A DNA stretch of 28,245 nt, taken from contig CAZSQG010000057.1 of NCBI GenBank assembly GCA_964608615.1, forward strand, positions 1 through 28,245. The letters run 5' to 3'. The stretch comes from CALEUX01 sp964608615. GTDB lineage: Bacteria; Bacteroidota; Bacteroidia; Bacteroidales; Marinilabiliaceae. Positions within the stretch are counted from its first letter, which is position 1. Every line of letters starts with the position of its first letter. The notes below the pieces were generated by a model. The model saw only the letters and a list, made by a program, of their open reading frames with translations, made no database searches and was not told the DNA's origin. Positions 1-7,681 of the stretch are shown here, piece by piece. Position numbers and translations under genes: made by a program.

Positions 1-446
1 AAGCCTGCCTTTACAGCCAGTGACCGCTCAAGTAATGGAGCCGAGTCGGTGAAGAATCGACCATTAAGCCCGGGTTGTATGTTTTTGCGGATATAATTGA
101 AAAGTTGAGCGAGCTTATCCTTTATTACATCGTGATAATCAATGCCATAAGCATAGCGTGATATTTTTGGAAAGGTTTGTGAAAGCTTATGATCTGAAGG
201 GAAATAATTCTTTAAAACAGTTATAACCGACAAGCTGCCTTCGACCAATAATGCTGGATTGATACGTTTTTCAAAATGATTGGACATATATCCCATGGAG
301 GCATTATAGCCATGACTGAGCCATTTTTGCAATCGCTCTTTATCCTCAGTTAGCTCGGTGGCAGGTGAAAAACCTATATCATCGAATCCTAAACGCTGTG
401 ATTCACTGCGTATTAAATCGATAATATGTTTTTGTGTCAGATCCAT
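1..446 (-). CDS. queG: Epoxyqueuosine reductase QueG, N-terminal part (cut by window edge)
   Basis: The reading frame is open from an ATG at 444-446 to the window edge, giving 148 residues and no stop, so the iron-sulfur C-terminal half lies outside. QueG reduces epoxyqueuosine to queuosine in tRNA wobble positions, using cobalamin and two [4Fe-4S] clusters. Family signatures seen are RYAYGIDYHD (about residues 97-106) and FTDSAPLLERSLAVKAG (about 132-148). Asp134 sits where the family has its proposed general acid. The ATG is preceded by a purine-rich AAGAAG. The gene follows the SUF cluster in the same direction, which suits an Fe-S client enzyme, although the 278-base gap suggests separate transcription. 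Identity is confident from motifs; activity cannot be judged from half a gene. Confidence 0.85.
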   Translation of the reverse strand, partial: MDLTQKHIIDLIRSESQRLGFDDIGFSPATELTEDKERLQKWLSHGYNASMGYMSNHFEKRINPALLVEGSLSVITVLKNYFPSDHKLSQTFPKISRYAYGIDYHDVIKDKLAQLFNYIRKNIQPGLNGRFFTDSAPLLERSLAVKAG

Positions 447-724
447 CACTTCTTGTTTGTTATTCCTGATTGAACGTATAAGAGCAATGACTTAAAAATC
501 AATTATTCAATTAAGCTTTGTGTAAATACATAAATTCAAACACTTTTATATCCGGAAGATTTTGATGATTTTAAACTCATGTAAAACATTTGTTTAACTT
601 GAATTTAAAAAGACGGGATGAGGTTGAATAATGCTTTTATTATCGGGCGCTTATATTAATTTAACTTCTTTAATACATCTCAAAAACCACAATAAGTAAA
701 TGATTTGGTGCCATTTATTTTTTA

Positions 725-1042
725 TTACAGCAGTCCTAGTTCAAGAAGAGCTTCATCGCTCAACATATCACGGTTCCATGGTGGGTCGAATGTAAGGTTA
801 AGTTCCACCCCGGTGACACCTTCAACAGCGGCCACAACATCCTGTACTTCAACAGGAAGCGACTCTGCTACAGGGCAATTGGGCGATGTAAGCGTCATTA
901 GCAGTCTTACTTTACCTCCGTCCAGAACCTCTACTTCGTAAATAAGCCCAAGGTCGTATATATTTACAGGAATTTCGGGATCATAAATCGACTTAAGCGC
1001 ATTTACAATATCCATTTCCAAACTTAAAAAATCGTTACTCAT
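725..1042 (-). CDS. sufT: SufT-like MIP18/DUF59 family Fe-S assembly protein
   Basis: This 105-residue protein is one complete MIP18 (DUF59) domain. It carries the family signatures DPEIPVNIYDLGLIY (residues 21-35), TSPNCPVAESLP (52-63, with the conserved Cys56) and DPPW near the C-terminus. Family members help deliver or mature iron-sulfur clusters, and the form linked to suf genes is usually called SufT. It is a cytosolic protein with no signal peptide. It follows sufE with a 247-base gap, so co-transcription with suf is likely but not shown. The family assignment is firm. The exact role, cluster transfer versus a target-specific maturation factor, is inferred from the neighbours. Confidence 0.85.
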   Translation of the reverse strand: MSNDFLSLEMDIVNALKSIYDPEIPVNIYDLGLIYEVEVLDGGKVRLLMTLTSPNCPVAESLPVEVQDVVAAVEGVTGVELNLTFDPPWNRDMLSDEALLELGLL

Positions 1043-1289
1043 ATATAAAGAGAAATTAGTAGATGTTACAATCTGTTTTGTTGATATTCTTAATTAACCA
1101 TAAAGGCCAAAAGTTGTTTACTAAGCAAACTAATATTCTTGTTTAGATTTATTTTATTGGTTTGGTTTTTAATACCGTACAGATAGTTTTTTATTAAGTT
1201 TTATGAGTGAGTTTTCTTTAATTTGTTGAAAACAAGTTGTTTGGGGGTTTCATAAATCCTAATATCTGAAATTATAAATACCTTTTGAT

Positions 1290-1712
1290 TTAGCCCATTT
1301 GGGTTTTGTAAACCAGAGCATATATCCGCATTTGTTTCATCATGGAAACCAGGCCATTGGAACGAGTTGGTGAGAGGTGTTCTTTTAAGCCAATTTTATC
1401 AACAAAAAAAAGTTCTGATTGGAGGATTTCGTCAGGAGTGCGGTTGTTTAGTACGCGAATAAGCAATGCTATAATTCCTTTTACAATTATGGCATCACTA
1501 TCGGCCATAAATCTAATTTTACCATCATCAAGCCAGGCGTGAAGCCAAACTTTGCTCTGGCATCCTTCAATAAGGTTTTGTTCCTTACGGTATTCCTCAT
1601 CAAAATCATCTAAATCATTTCCTAATTCAATGAGCAGGGAGTATTTATCCATCCAGTCAGATATTAATTCGAACTCCCCAACAATTTCCTCCTGAATCTC
1701 GTTTATTGTCAT
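1290..1712 (-). CDS. sufE: SufE sulfur-acceptor protein
   Basis: SufE accepts persulfide sulfur from the SufS active-site cysteine and passes it to the SufBCD scaffold. The 140-residue length is typical. The acceptor cysteine is visible as Cys51 in the motif IEGCQSKVWL, and a second conserved block DDGKIRFMADSDAIIVKGI follows, as expected for the SufE/CsdE fold. The start ATG at 1710-1712 lies 47 bases after the sufS stop, so the two are probably co-transcribed and form the cysteine desulfurase pair. The protein is cytosolic and I see no truncation or missing key residue. Confidence 0.93.
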   Translation of the reverse strand: MTINEIQEEIVGEFELISDWMDKYSLLIELGNDLDDFDEEYRKEQNLIEGCQSKVWLHAWLDDGKIRFMADSDAIIVKGIIALLIRVLNNRTPDEILQSELFFVDKIGLKEHLSPTRSNGLVSMMKQMRIYALVYKTQMG

Positions 1713-1759
1713 GTTAACCTAGAATTTTATAATGTGCAAAGTTTGCCAATTAAATTGCT

Positions 1760-2980
1760 TTAACCAAACAGTTGCCTTATTTTTACCAAACCAGTGATTA
1801 ATGCATCCACTTCTTCAAGGGTATTATACATGCCAAATGAAGCACGTATAGTTCCAGGAATTTTAAATCGGGTCATTAAAGGTTGGGCACAATGATGTCC
1901 GGTACGAACTGCAATTCCCATTTTATCGAGAAGTGTTCCGGCATCAAACGGATGAATGCCATTGAGCAAAAATGAAATGAGGCTGCCACGGTTGGGAGCC
2001 GTTCCATATATTGTGATATTACCTAAAGCTAGCAATTTATTAAAGGCATATGAATACAAATGGTTTTCGTAGTCATTTATTTGCGGTAACCCAATGTTTT
2101 GAACATATTCAATGGCCTCAGCCAGACCAATAGCAGCGGTATAATTGGGCGTGCCTGCTTCGAATTTATATGGTAGTTCGTTGAATGTGGTTTTTTCAAA
2201 AGATACAGAATGAATCATTTCACCGCCACCCTGATAAGGTTCCATTTGCTCAAGCCACTTTTCTTTACCATACAATATTCCAATACCTGTGGGGCCATAT
2301 ATTTTATGGCCCGAAAAAGCATAGAAGTCGCAATCAAGTTCTTTAACATCCACAATCAGGTGCTGAACAGCCTGGGCTCCGTCAATTAAAACAGGAACAT
2401 CATACTTATGAGCTGTATCAATTATTTCTTTAACAGGATTTATTGTTCCTAAAACATTGCTTATATGCGTAACAGATACTAGTTTGGTTTTGGTGCTCAA
2501 TAATAATTTGAAAGCTTCCATATCCAATGATCCGTTATCAAGAACCGGAATTACTTTTAAAGTAATACCCTTGCGTTTTTGAAGTAACTGCCAGGGTACT
2601 ATATTTGAGTGATGCTCCATAGCCGAAATAATCACTTCATCCCCTTTTTGTAAAAAGGTTTCCCCAAATGAATAAGCTACCAGATTGATTGATTCAGTTG
2701 TTCCACGTGTGAAAATTACTTCACTGGTATTGGAGGCCCCAATGAATGCGGCTACTGTTTGACGGGCTTTTTCGAATGCCTCGGTACAGGTATTGCTTAA
2801 TGAGTGGATGCCACGGTGTATGTTACTGTTGTATTCAAATGCAACTTTATCCATGGCGTTAATAACCTGCAAGGGCTTCTGTGCTGTGGCTCCATTATCG
2901 AAATAAACCAGTTGTTTTCCGTTAACCAGTTGTTTAAGAATAGGAAAATCCTTTCGGATGTCATCAATTGGGTAACTCAT
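1760..2980 (-). CDS. sufS: SufS cysteine desulfurase
   Basis: This PLP-dependent class V aminotransferase-fold enzyme converts L-cysteine to L-alanine and leaves a persulfide for SufE. At 406 residues it has the usual SufS length. Visible landmarks are the N-terminal YFDNGATAQKP, the PLP-binding lysine Lys226 in SGHKIYGPTGIG, and the catalytic Cys364 in RTGHHCAQP. The compact RTGHHCAQP loop is the group II (SufS/CsdA) type rather than the longer IscS type. It is separated from sufD by 344 bases without a recognisable gene, which is unusually loose for a suf operon, and it is followed closely by its partner sufE. Confidence 0.96.
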   Translation of the reverse strand: MSYPIDDIRKDFPILKQLVNGKQLVYFDNGATAQKPLQVINAMDKVAFEYNSNIHRGIHSLSNTCTEAFEKARQTVAAFIGASNTSEVIFTRGTTESINLVAYSFGETFLQKGDEVIISAMEHHSNIVPWQLLQKRKGITLKVIPVLDNGSLDMEAFKLLLSTKTKLVSVTHISNVLGTINPVKEIIDTAHKYDVPVLIDGAQAVQHLIVDVKELDCDFYAFSGHKIYGPTGIGILYGKEKWLEQMEPYQGGGEMIHSVSFEKTTFNELPYKFEAGTPNYTAAIGLAEAIEYVQNIGLPQINDYENHLYSYAFNKLLALGNITIYGTAPNRGSLISFLLNGIHPFDAGTLLDKMGIAVRTGHHCAQPLMTRFKIPGTIRASFGMYNTLEEVDALITGLVKIRQLFG

Positions 2981-3324
2981 TTATTTTAGTCAGCTTTAGG
3001 TTATGATGGTAATTAAAAGCAAAAAAATGTGATAAGTAAAGAAATATTAGTTCTTAACTTATTGCTATGAACTGCTTTACAAAGAAGCTGGGCAGCTTTT
3101 GATTTTATTGATAATAATTGAGAAAACAATATCTAAAGACAATAAAAAGAAAATATAAACTATGATGAAAAAATGAATGTTAGTTTTAATATAACAGTAT
3201 GTGTTTCTGTATATTGTTGTCGCTGTTTTCTACGGGAAATTCAGGAAACAAAATGAAACAGTTGATGCCATAAAATCATATAAAAACTCCAATTAGCTTA
3301 TTTGTAACACAGTGTTATAAAGGA
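2981..3324. other. Intergenic gap between sufD and sufS (344 bases)
   Basis: This AT-rich stretch holds no convincing gene. A short stem AAGCTG/CAGCTT lies at 3085-3098, and a 5-bp palindrome (TAACA/TGTTA) lies just past the sufD stop near 3307-3320. Neither has a minus-strand T-tract, so neither is a good terminator. I could not find a TAnnTTTG box for sufS. Its length suggests sufS-sufE may be transcribed separately from sufCD. Confidence 0.5.
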
Positions 3325-4701
3325 CTAAGATCGAACCCCAAGATTATCCATGTTCTGATCGCAAATAATACATGAGTCGCACTTATCTAATTCGCCACGG
3401 AAACGTTTCTCTACCAAATCACGAATTTGTTCCTTTAAAGAAGGTACCTGTATTTTTTCAATTACCTCATAGGCAAAAGCATACATTAAAAGAATAAGAG
3501 ATTCATCTTTGCTGATACCACGCGATCGCAGGTAAAACAATGCCTTTTCATCAAGCTGGCCAACAGTGGCTCCATGGCTACACTTAACATCATCGGCATA
3601 AATCTCCAGTTGGGGACGTGTGTTTATTTTAGCATTATCGGTAAGCAGCAGGTTGTTATTCGCTTGGTAGGCATTGGTTCGTTGCGCATCGGGTGCCACA
3701 AGTACCCGGCCAGTAAATGCGCCGGTACTGGTATCGTCCATTACCCCTTTAAACAACTCATTGCTTACACAATCAGGTACAGCGTGGTTGATAAAGGTGA
3801 AATTATCTACATGTTGGTTTTTGTCGATAAGGTAAAGTCCCGAGAGATGGCTCTCAGCATGGCTCCCACCTAATCGCATGGATATATTGTTACGAGTGGT
3901 GCCTGTATTAAGAGTAAAATAACTGGCAGCTAAAACCGATTGAGCCTCCTGGTTAAAATAGTATCCTCCTACCTGAACCGTGCCGTTATGTTGGTTCTGT
4001 ATGTTGTAAAAATCTAGATTGGCCAATGGATTTACATATCCTTCGGTTACCGAGTTCACTACAAAACGATGATTTGACAGGGTGTGGTCGCACAGCATTA
4101 TACGTGCATGCGCGCCTTCTTCAATAACAATAAGATTGCGCTGAAAAATTATAGCATCTTTTTCACCTGTAAGTAAATTAACAACCTGAATTGGTCTTTC
4201 AATAATTTTACCTTTGGGGATGAAAATAAAAACTCCATCCAAAGCGCACATAGTGTTAAGCGCTACCAGGCCATCCTCTTCGACAGGTGCGTTTTTTGCA
4301 TAGTATTTTTCAATTATTTGAGGATGTTTTTCAGATAACTGAGCAAAACTTCCAATTAACACACCATTTGGCAAACCATTCTGGGTGCTGCTTTTATGGT
4401 AATGACCGTTTACAATGAAGATAGTATGCGAATCGATTGCATCTACTTTACATTTAAAAATGTCTTCGATGTTTTCCTCAATTCTACTTTCGGTAAAAAC
4501 AGGTTTAAACCCAGTTTGAAACAAGGGCTGGAGGTTGGTGTATTTATAGGCTTCATTCTTATTGGAAGGAATCCCCAGTCGGGTAAATGCTTCAACTGCT
4601 TTTTTACGCGCCGCATTTACCAACGAAGAAGAACCTTTTTCAATAAGGGCTCTGTTTTCTTCAAACAGACTTATCAGTAAAGTATCTTGTTCTGCTATCA
4701 T
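3325..4701 (-). CDS. sufD: SufD, Fe-S scaffold complex subunit
   Basis: SufD pairs with SufB in the SufBC2D scaffold on which iron-sulfur clusters are built. The 458-residue protein shows the SufB/SufD beta-helix core, with family blocks such as KCSHGATVGQLDEKALFYLRS near the C-terminal end of the core and a typical helical tail. It ends in an extension carrying Cys-x2-Cys-x2-Cys (CDSCIIC), which the textbook E. coli SufD lacks as far as I recall. The start ATG lies 5 bases after the sufC stop, so sufC and sufD are clearly one transcription unit. Assignment as SufD rather than SufB rests on the divergent sequence, the position after sufC, and a separate canonical SufB upstream. Confidence 0.95.
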   Translation of the reverse strand: MIAEQDTLLISLFEENRALIEKGSSSLVNAARKKAVEAFTRLGIPSNKNEAYKYTNLQPLFQTGFKPVFTESRIEENIEDIFKCKVDAIDSHTIFIVNGHYHKSSTQNGLPNGVLIGSFAQLSEKHPQIIEKYYAKNAPVEEDGLVALNTMCALDGVFIFIPKGKIIERPIQVVNLLTGEKDAIIFQRNLIVIEEGAHARIMLCDHTLSNHRFVVNSVTEGYVNPLANLDFYNIQNQHNGTVQVGGYYFNQEAQSVLAASYFTLNTGTTRNNISMRLGGSHAESHLSGLYLIDKNQHVDNFTFINHAVPDCVSNELFKGVMDDTSTGAFTGRVLVAPDAQRTNAYQANNNLLLTDNAKINTRPQLEIYADDVKCSHGATVGQLDEKALFYLRSRGISKDESLILLMYAFAYEVIEKIQVPSLKEQIRDLVEKRFRGELDKCDSCIICDQNMDNLGVRS

Positions 4702-4706
4702 AATGA

Positions 4707-5459
4707 TTACTCCTCAAACTCTTTTTTTATCCAGTCGTATCCTTTTTCTTCAAGTTCAAGAGCCAGCTCTTTCCCTGCTGATTTTACTATGCGTCCTTTG
4801 TACAGCACATGGACATAGTCGGGCTGAATATATTCAAGTAATCGCTGGTAGTGAGTTATAACGATGGTGGCATTGTCGCTTCTACGTAATTTGTTAACGC
4901 CATTGGCAACTATCCGCAGGGCATCAATATCCAAACCCGAATCCGTTTCATCCAGAATGGCTAATTTTGGATCAAGCATAGCCATCTGAAAGATTTCGTT
5001 TTTCTTTTTTTCTCCGCCCGAGAATCCTTCGTTAACTGATCGGTTAGTAAGATCAGAATTTATCTCAACAAGGTTTTTACGGTCGCGCATCATTTTCAGA
5101 AAATCCTTTGCCGAAAGTTGTTCAATTCCTCTGTATTTGCGTTGCTCGTTAATGGCAGTACGCATAAAGTTGGTCATGCTAACCCCCGGTATCTCAACAG
5201 GATACTGAAAGCTTAAAAATAATCCTTCACGGGCCCGATCCTCAGGAGACATTTGCAATAGATCTTTTCCGCTGAACTCAACCGAACCTTCACTTACCTG
5301 AAAAGCCTCATTACCGGTAAGCACTGCTGCTAGTGTACTTTTACCTGAGCCGTTAGGGCCCATTATAGCATGAATTTCACCTGCTTTTATATCAAGATTA
5401 ATTCCCCGAAGGATTTCTATGTTGTCAATTTTTGCGTGTAAATTTCTTATTTTAAGCAT
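4707..5459 (-). CDS. sufC: SufC, Fe-S assembly ATPase
   Basis: SufC is the ABC-type ATPase that drives conformational change in the SufB-SufD scaffold; it is soluble despite its transporter-like fold. All nucleotide-binding motifs are intact in 250 residues: Walker A GPNGSGKST (34-42), Q-loop region FLSFQYPVEIPG (81-92), signature FSGGE (146-150), Walker B LAILDE ending in Glu171, and the switch His203. The KKKNE stretch after the signature and ETDSGLD after Walker B are typical of SufC. The stop is 5 bases from the sufD start. A 215-base gap separates it from the preceding SufB tail fragment. Confidence 0.97.
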   Translation of the reverse strand: MLKIRNLHAKIDNIEILRGINLDIKAGEIHAIMGPNGSGKSTLAAVLTGNEAFQVSEGSVEFSGKDLLQMSPEDRAREGLFLSFQYPVEIPGVSMTNFMRTAINEQRKYRGIEQLSAKDFLKMMRDRKNLVEINSDLTNRSVNEGFSGGEKKKNEIFQMAMLDPKLAILDETDSGLDIDALRIVANGVNKLRRSDNATIVITHYQRLLEYIQPDYVHVLYKGRIVKSAGKELALELEEKGYDWIKKEFEE

Positions 5460-5674
5460 CTCTTATTTGTTTTTCCTGGGTAGTGTTTATGCCAACCCGG
5501 TTTTGTGTTGTATATATAAGTGATTGTAAATTTCTGTTTTGGTCCTTATTTGCATCAACAGTTTATACTTACAGTTGTTTTTGTCTTGCCCCTTTGCAGA
5601 CGGTTTTAAACCTAAATGTTTTTTAATTTCCGGTATGTAAAACTAATTCCCATATAAAAATTATTAACTCTTAA

Positions 5675-5710
5675 TTATCCAACACTTCCTTCGAGGCTTA
5701 TTTGCAGAAG
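5675..5710 (-). CDS. sufB: Fragment of a second, diverged sufB C-terminus ending at the assembly gap
   Basis: Read on the minus strand from the gap, the twelve codons at 5710-5675 give LLQISLEGSVG and a TAA stop. The complete sufB on the other side of the Ns ends LLQITLEGSVG and a TAG stop. Ten of eleven residues agree, yet about 12 of 36 bases differ, almost all at synonymous positions. So this is a real sufB end of a different sequence, not a repeat of the same allele. It lies upstream of sufC in the expected place and direction. Either the left contig comes from another organism or strain lineage, or the genome has two sufB copies with a much larger true gap. Confidence 0.85.
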   Translation of the reverse strand, partial: LLQISLEGSVG

Positions 5711-5720
5711 NNNNNNNNNN
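5711..5720. other. Assembly gap (10 Ns)
   Basis: Ten consecutive undetermined bases mark a scaffold join. The round length suggests a placeholder rather than a measured distance. The right contig begins only two bases past the sufB stop, while the left contig ends inside a different sufB coding sequence. Confidence 0.99.
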
Positions 5721-5722
5721 TA

Positions 5723-7171
5723 CTACCCTACACTACCTTCTAAGGTAATTTGTAATAACTTCTGAGCCTCCACAGCAAATTCCATGGGTAGTTGGTTTAA
5801 AACCTCTTTTGCATATCCATTAACAATCATTCCAACTGCATCTTCGGTGGATATGCCACGCTGGTTACAGTAAAATATCTGGTCTTCGCCTATTTTAGAA
5901 GTTGTGGCTTCGTGTTCAATCCTGGCTGTGTTGTTGTTGATTTCGATATATGGAAAAGTGTGGGCTCCGCATTTATCGCCTAAAAGTAAAGAGTCGCATT
6001 GTGAGAAGTTTCGTGCGTTTTCAGCTTTTTTCGAAACTTTCACCAATCCGCGATAGCTGTTCTGACTTTTACCAGCCGAGATGCCCTTGGAAATAATTAA
6101 ACTTTTGGTGTTTTTACCAAGGTGAATCATCTTGCTACCGGTGTCGGCTTGCTGATAGTTATTGGTAAGTGCTACTGAATAAAACTCCCCAACTGAATGG
6201 TCACCCATAAGAATACAGCTGGGGTATTTCCAGGTTATGGCCGATCCTGTCTCCACCTGAGTCCATGAAATTTTTGAATAGTCGCCTTTACAGATTCCCC
6301 GTTTGGTTACAAAATTATAAATGCCACCTTTCCCTTCCTTATTGCCCGGATACCAATTTTGCACTGTTGAGTATTTTACTTCGGCTCTTTCCAGTACAAC
6401 AATTTCAACTATGGCTGCATGAAGTTGGTTCTCATCACGCATGGGTGCGGTACATCCTTCAAGATAGCTAACATAACTATCTTCATCGGCAATTATTAAA
6501 GTACGTTCAAATTGGCCGGTATCACGGGCGTTAATCCTGAAATAGGTTGAAAGTTCCATAGGACAACGGATGCCCTTTGGTATATATACAAATGAGCCAT
6601 CGCTAAAAACAGCTGAATTGAGCGCAGCAAAATAGTTATCTCCGTTGGGAACTACTGATCCAAGGTATTGCTTAATCAAATCGGGGTATTCACGAATAGC
6701 TTCTGATATACTACAAAAGATAATGCCCTTTTCAGCGAGTGTTTCACGGAAAGTGGTTTTTACCGAAACACTGTCCATTATAGCATCAACAGCTACACCT
6801 GCTAAAACTTTTTGTTCGTCTAATGGAATTCCTAGCTTATCAAAAGTAGCCTTAAGTTCAGGGTCCACGTCATCCAAACTGTTAAGGTTTGGTTTGTTTT
6901 TTGGGGCAGCGTAAAAAATAATATCCTGATAATCGATTTCGGGTATTTTTAGATGAGCCCATTGTGGCGGAACCATTTTAAGCCACTTTCGATAGGCTTC
7001 CAACCTGAATTCAAGCATATACTCAGGCTCGTTTTTTCTATGCGAAATAGCTCTGACGGTTTCCTCACTTAGGCCCTTTGGAAGCATGTCCATCTCAATA
7101 TCAGTAGTAAAGCCAAACTGATATTCTCTGTTGGTAACTTCCTCCAATAATTTATCCTGATCTGTTGCCAT
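5723..7171 (-). CDS. sufB: SufB, Fe-S cluster scaffold
   Basis: SufB is the main scaffold subunit on which the nascent cluster forms, acting with SufC and SufD. The 482 residues match the usual length and include the conserved core, for example FVYIPKGIRCPMELSTYFRI, LEGCTAPM and WKYPSCILMG. The C-terminal functional block QCDSLLLGDKCGAHTFPYIE contains Cys392 and Cys401, followed by HEATTSKIGEDQ with Glu421. These correspond to residues important for cluster assembly in the family. The ATG at 7169-7171 begins MATDQDKLLEEV, and a Bacteroidota-type promoter lies about 190 bases upstream. The gene is complete but ends two bases from the assembly gap, so its link to the sufC downstream is not proven. 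Confidence 0.97.
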   Translation of the reverse strand: MATDQDKLLEEVTNREYQFGFTTDIEMDMLPKGLSEETVRAISHRKNEPEYMLEFRLEAYRKWLKMVPPQWAHLKIPEIDYQDIIFYAAPKNKPNLNSLDDVDPELKATFDKLGIPLDEQKVLAGVAVDAIMDSVSVKTTFRETLAEKGIIFCSISEAIREYPDLIKQYLGSVVPNGDNYFAALNSAVFSDGSFVYIPKGIRCPMELSTYFRINARDTGQFERTLIIADEDSYVSYLEGCTAPMRDENQLHAAIVEIVVLERAEVKYSTVQNWYPGNKEGKGGIYNFVTKRGICKGDYSKISWTQVETGSAITWKYPSCILMGDHSVGEFYSVALTNNYQQADTGSKMIHLGKNTKSLIISKGISAGKSQNSYRGLVKVSKKAENARNFSQCDSLLLGDKCGAHTFPYIEINNNTARIEHEATTSKIGEDQIFYCNQRGISTEDAVGMIVNGYAKEVLNQLPMEFAVEAQKLLQITLEGSVG

Positions 7172-7278
7172 AAATTAATTTCCTAAACAATTTCTAAGCC
7201 TCAATAATATAACTGTTATCAAGGGGTTTCCAACTTCTGTACTAAAACTTAAACAACAAGCTAATGAAAGGGTTCATT

Positions 7279-7347
7279 GATAATTATTATAAAACAACCA
7301 GCATCATAAGTAGGATTTATAGTGGGTGGTTTCTTGTAATAATCATC
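7279..7347 (-). promoter_or_regulatory. Imperfect hairpin in the predicted sufB mRNA leader
   Basis: Bases 7279-7298 and 7328-7347 form an imperfect inverted repeat (roughly 15 pairs plus wobble and a few mismatches) around a loop of about 28 bases. It lies just downstream of the predicted sufB start of transcription and about 110 bases before the start codon. It has no adjoining T-tract, so it is not a typical terminator. It could stabilise the message or take part in regulation. Confidence 0.4.
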
Positions 7348-7363
7348 CTGAATTATTAGGGTG

Positions 7364-7371
7364 CAAATTTA
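7364..7371 (-). promoter_or_regulatory. Candidate -7 box (TAAATTTG) for sufB
   Basis: The minus strand reads TAAATTTG, followed by C, matching the Bacteroidota consensus TAnnTTTG. A TTTA about 19-20 bases further upstream could serve as a weak -33 element. Transcription would start near 7357, giving a leader of about 185 bases before sufB. Confidence 0.5.
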
Positions 7372-7653
7372 CAAAACTATTTAGATTAATTAAATTTAAC
7401 GAGAAGGATATTGTATTTTACTCCACAATATTTAAAGCCTTAAACGCCATAAAGCTTAATAAGCCTGGTTAACCCATTATATTTTACTTCAAACCTATAA
7501 CTTATAATACACTCCTCTCAACTAACACTTCTTCCTGTTTTTTCCATTACGGTTAGGGGATACGCGAGCTCGGCATTTCTATTTTACTTTGTTACGCAGC
7601 ACAATTAACCCAGTTTATGCGTTATACTCAACTTACACTTTCCAAAAAAAATA

Positions 7654-7661
7654 TATCTTTG
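7654..7661 (+). promoter_or_regulatory. Candidate -7 box (TATCTTTG) for the potassium channel
   Basis: TATCTTTG matches TAnnTTTG. Transcription would begin near 7668, about 14 bases before the ATG at 7682. This short leader supports that ATG as the true start and places the upstream in-frame TTG outside the transcript. Confidence 0.5.
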
Positions 7662-7681
7662 AATCTCCTAAGCTTTATCTA

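Larger units (their letters stand above)
7172..7681. other. Divergent intergenic region between sufB and the potassium channel gene
   Basis: About 510 bases separate the two divergent starts if the channel begins at its ATG at 7682. The region holds a minus-strand promoter and leader hairpin for sufB and a plus-strand promoter for the channel. I see no additional gene in it. Confidence 0.6.

Noticed and set aside
3085..3098. Short AAGCTG/CAGCTT hairpin after sufD
   Set aside because: The stem is six pairs with a two-base loop and there is no T-tract in the direction of transcription.
7589..7681. N-terminal extension of the potassium channel from a TTG
   Set aside because: The predicted promoter box at 7654-7661 lies inside the extension, and the ATG at 7682 gives a normal channel N-terminus.
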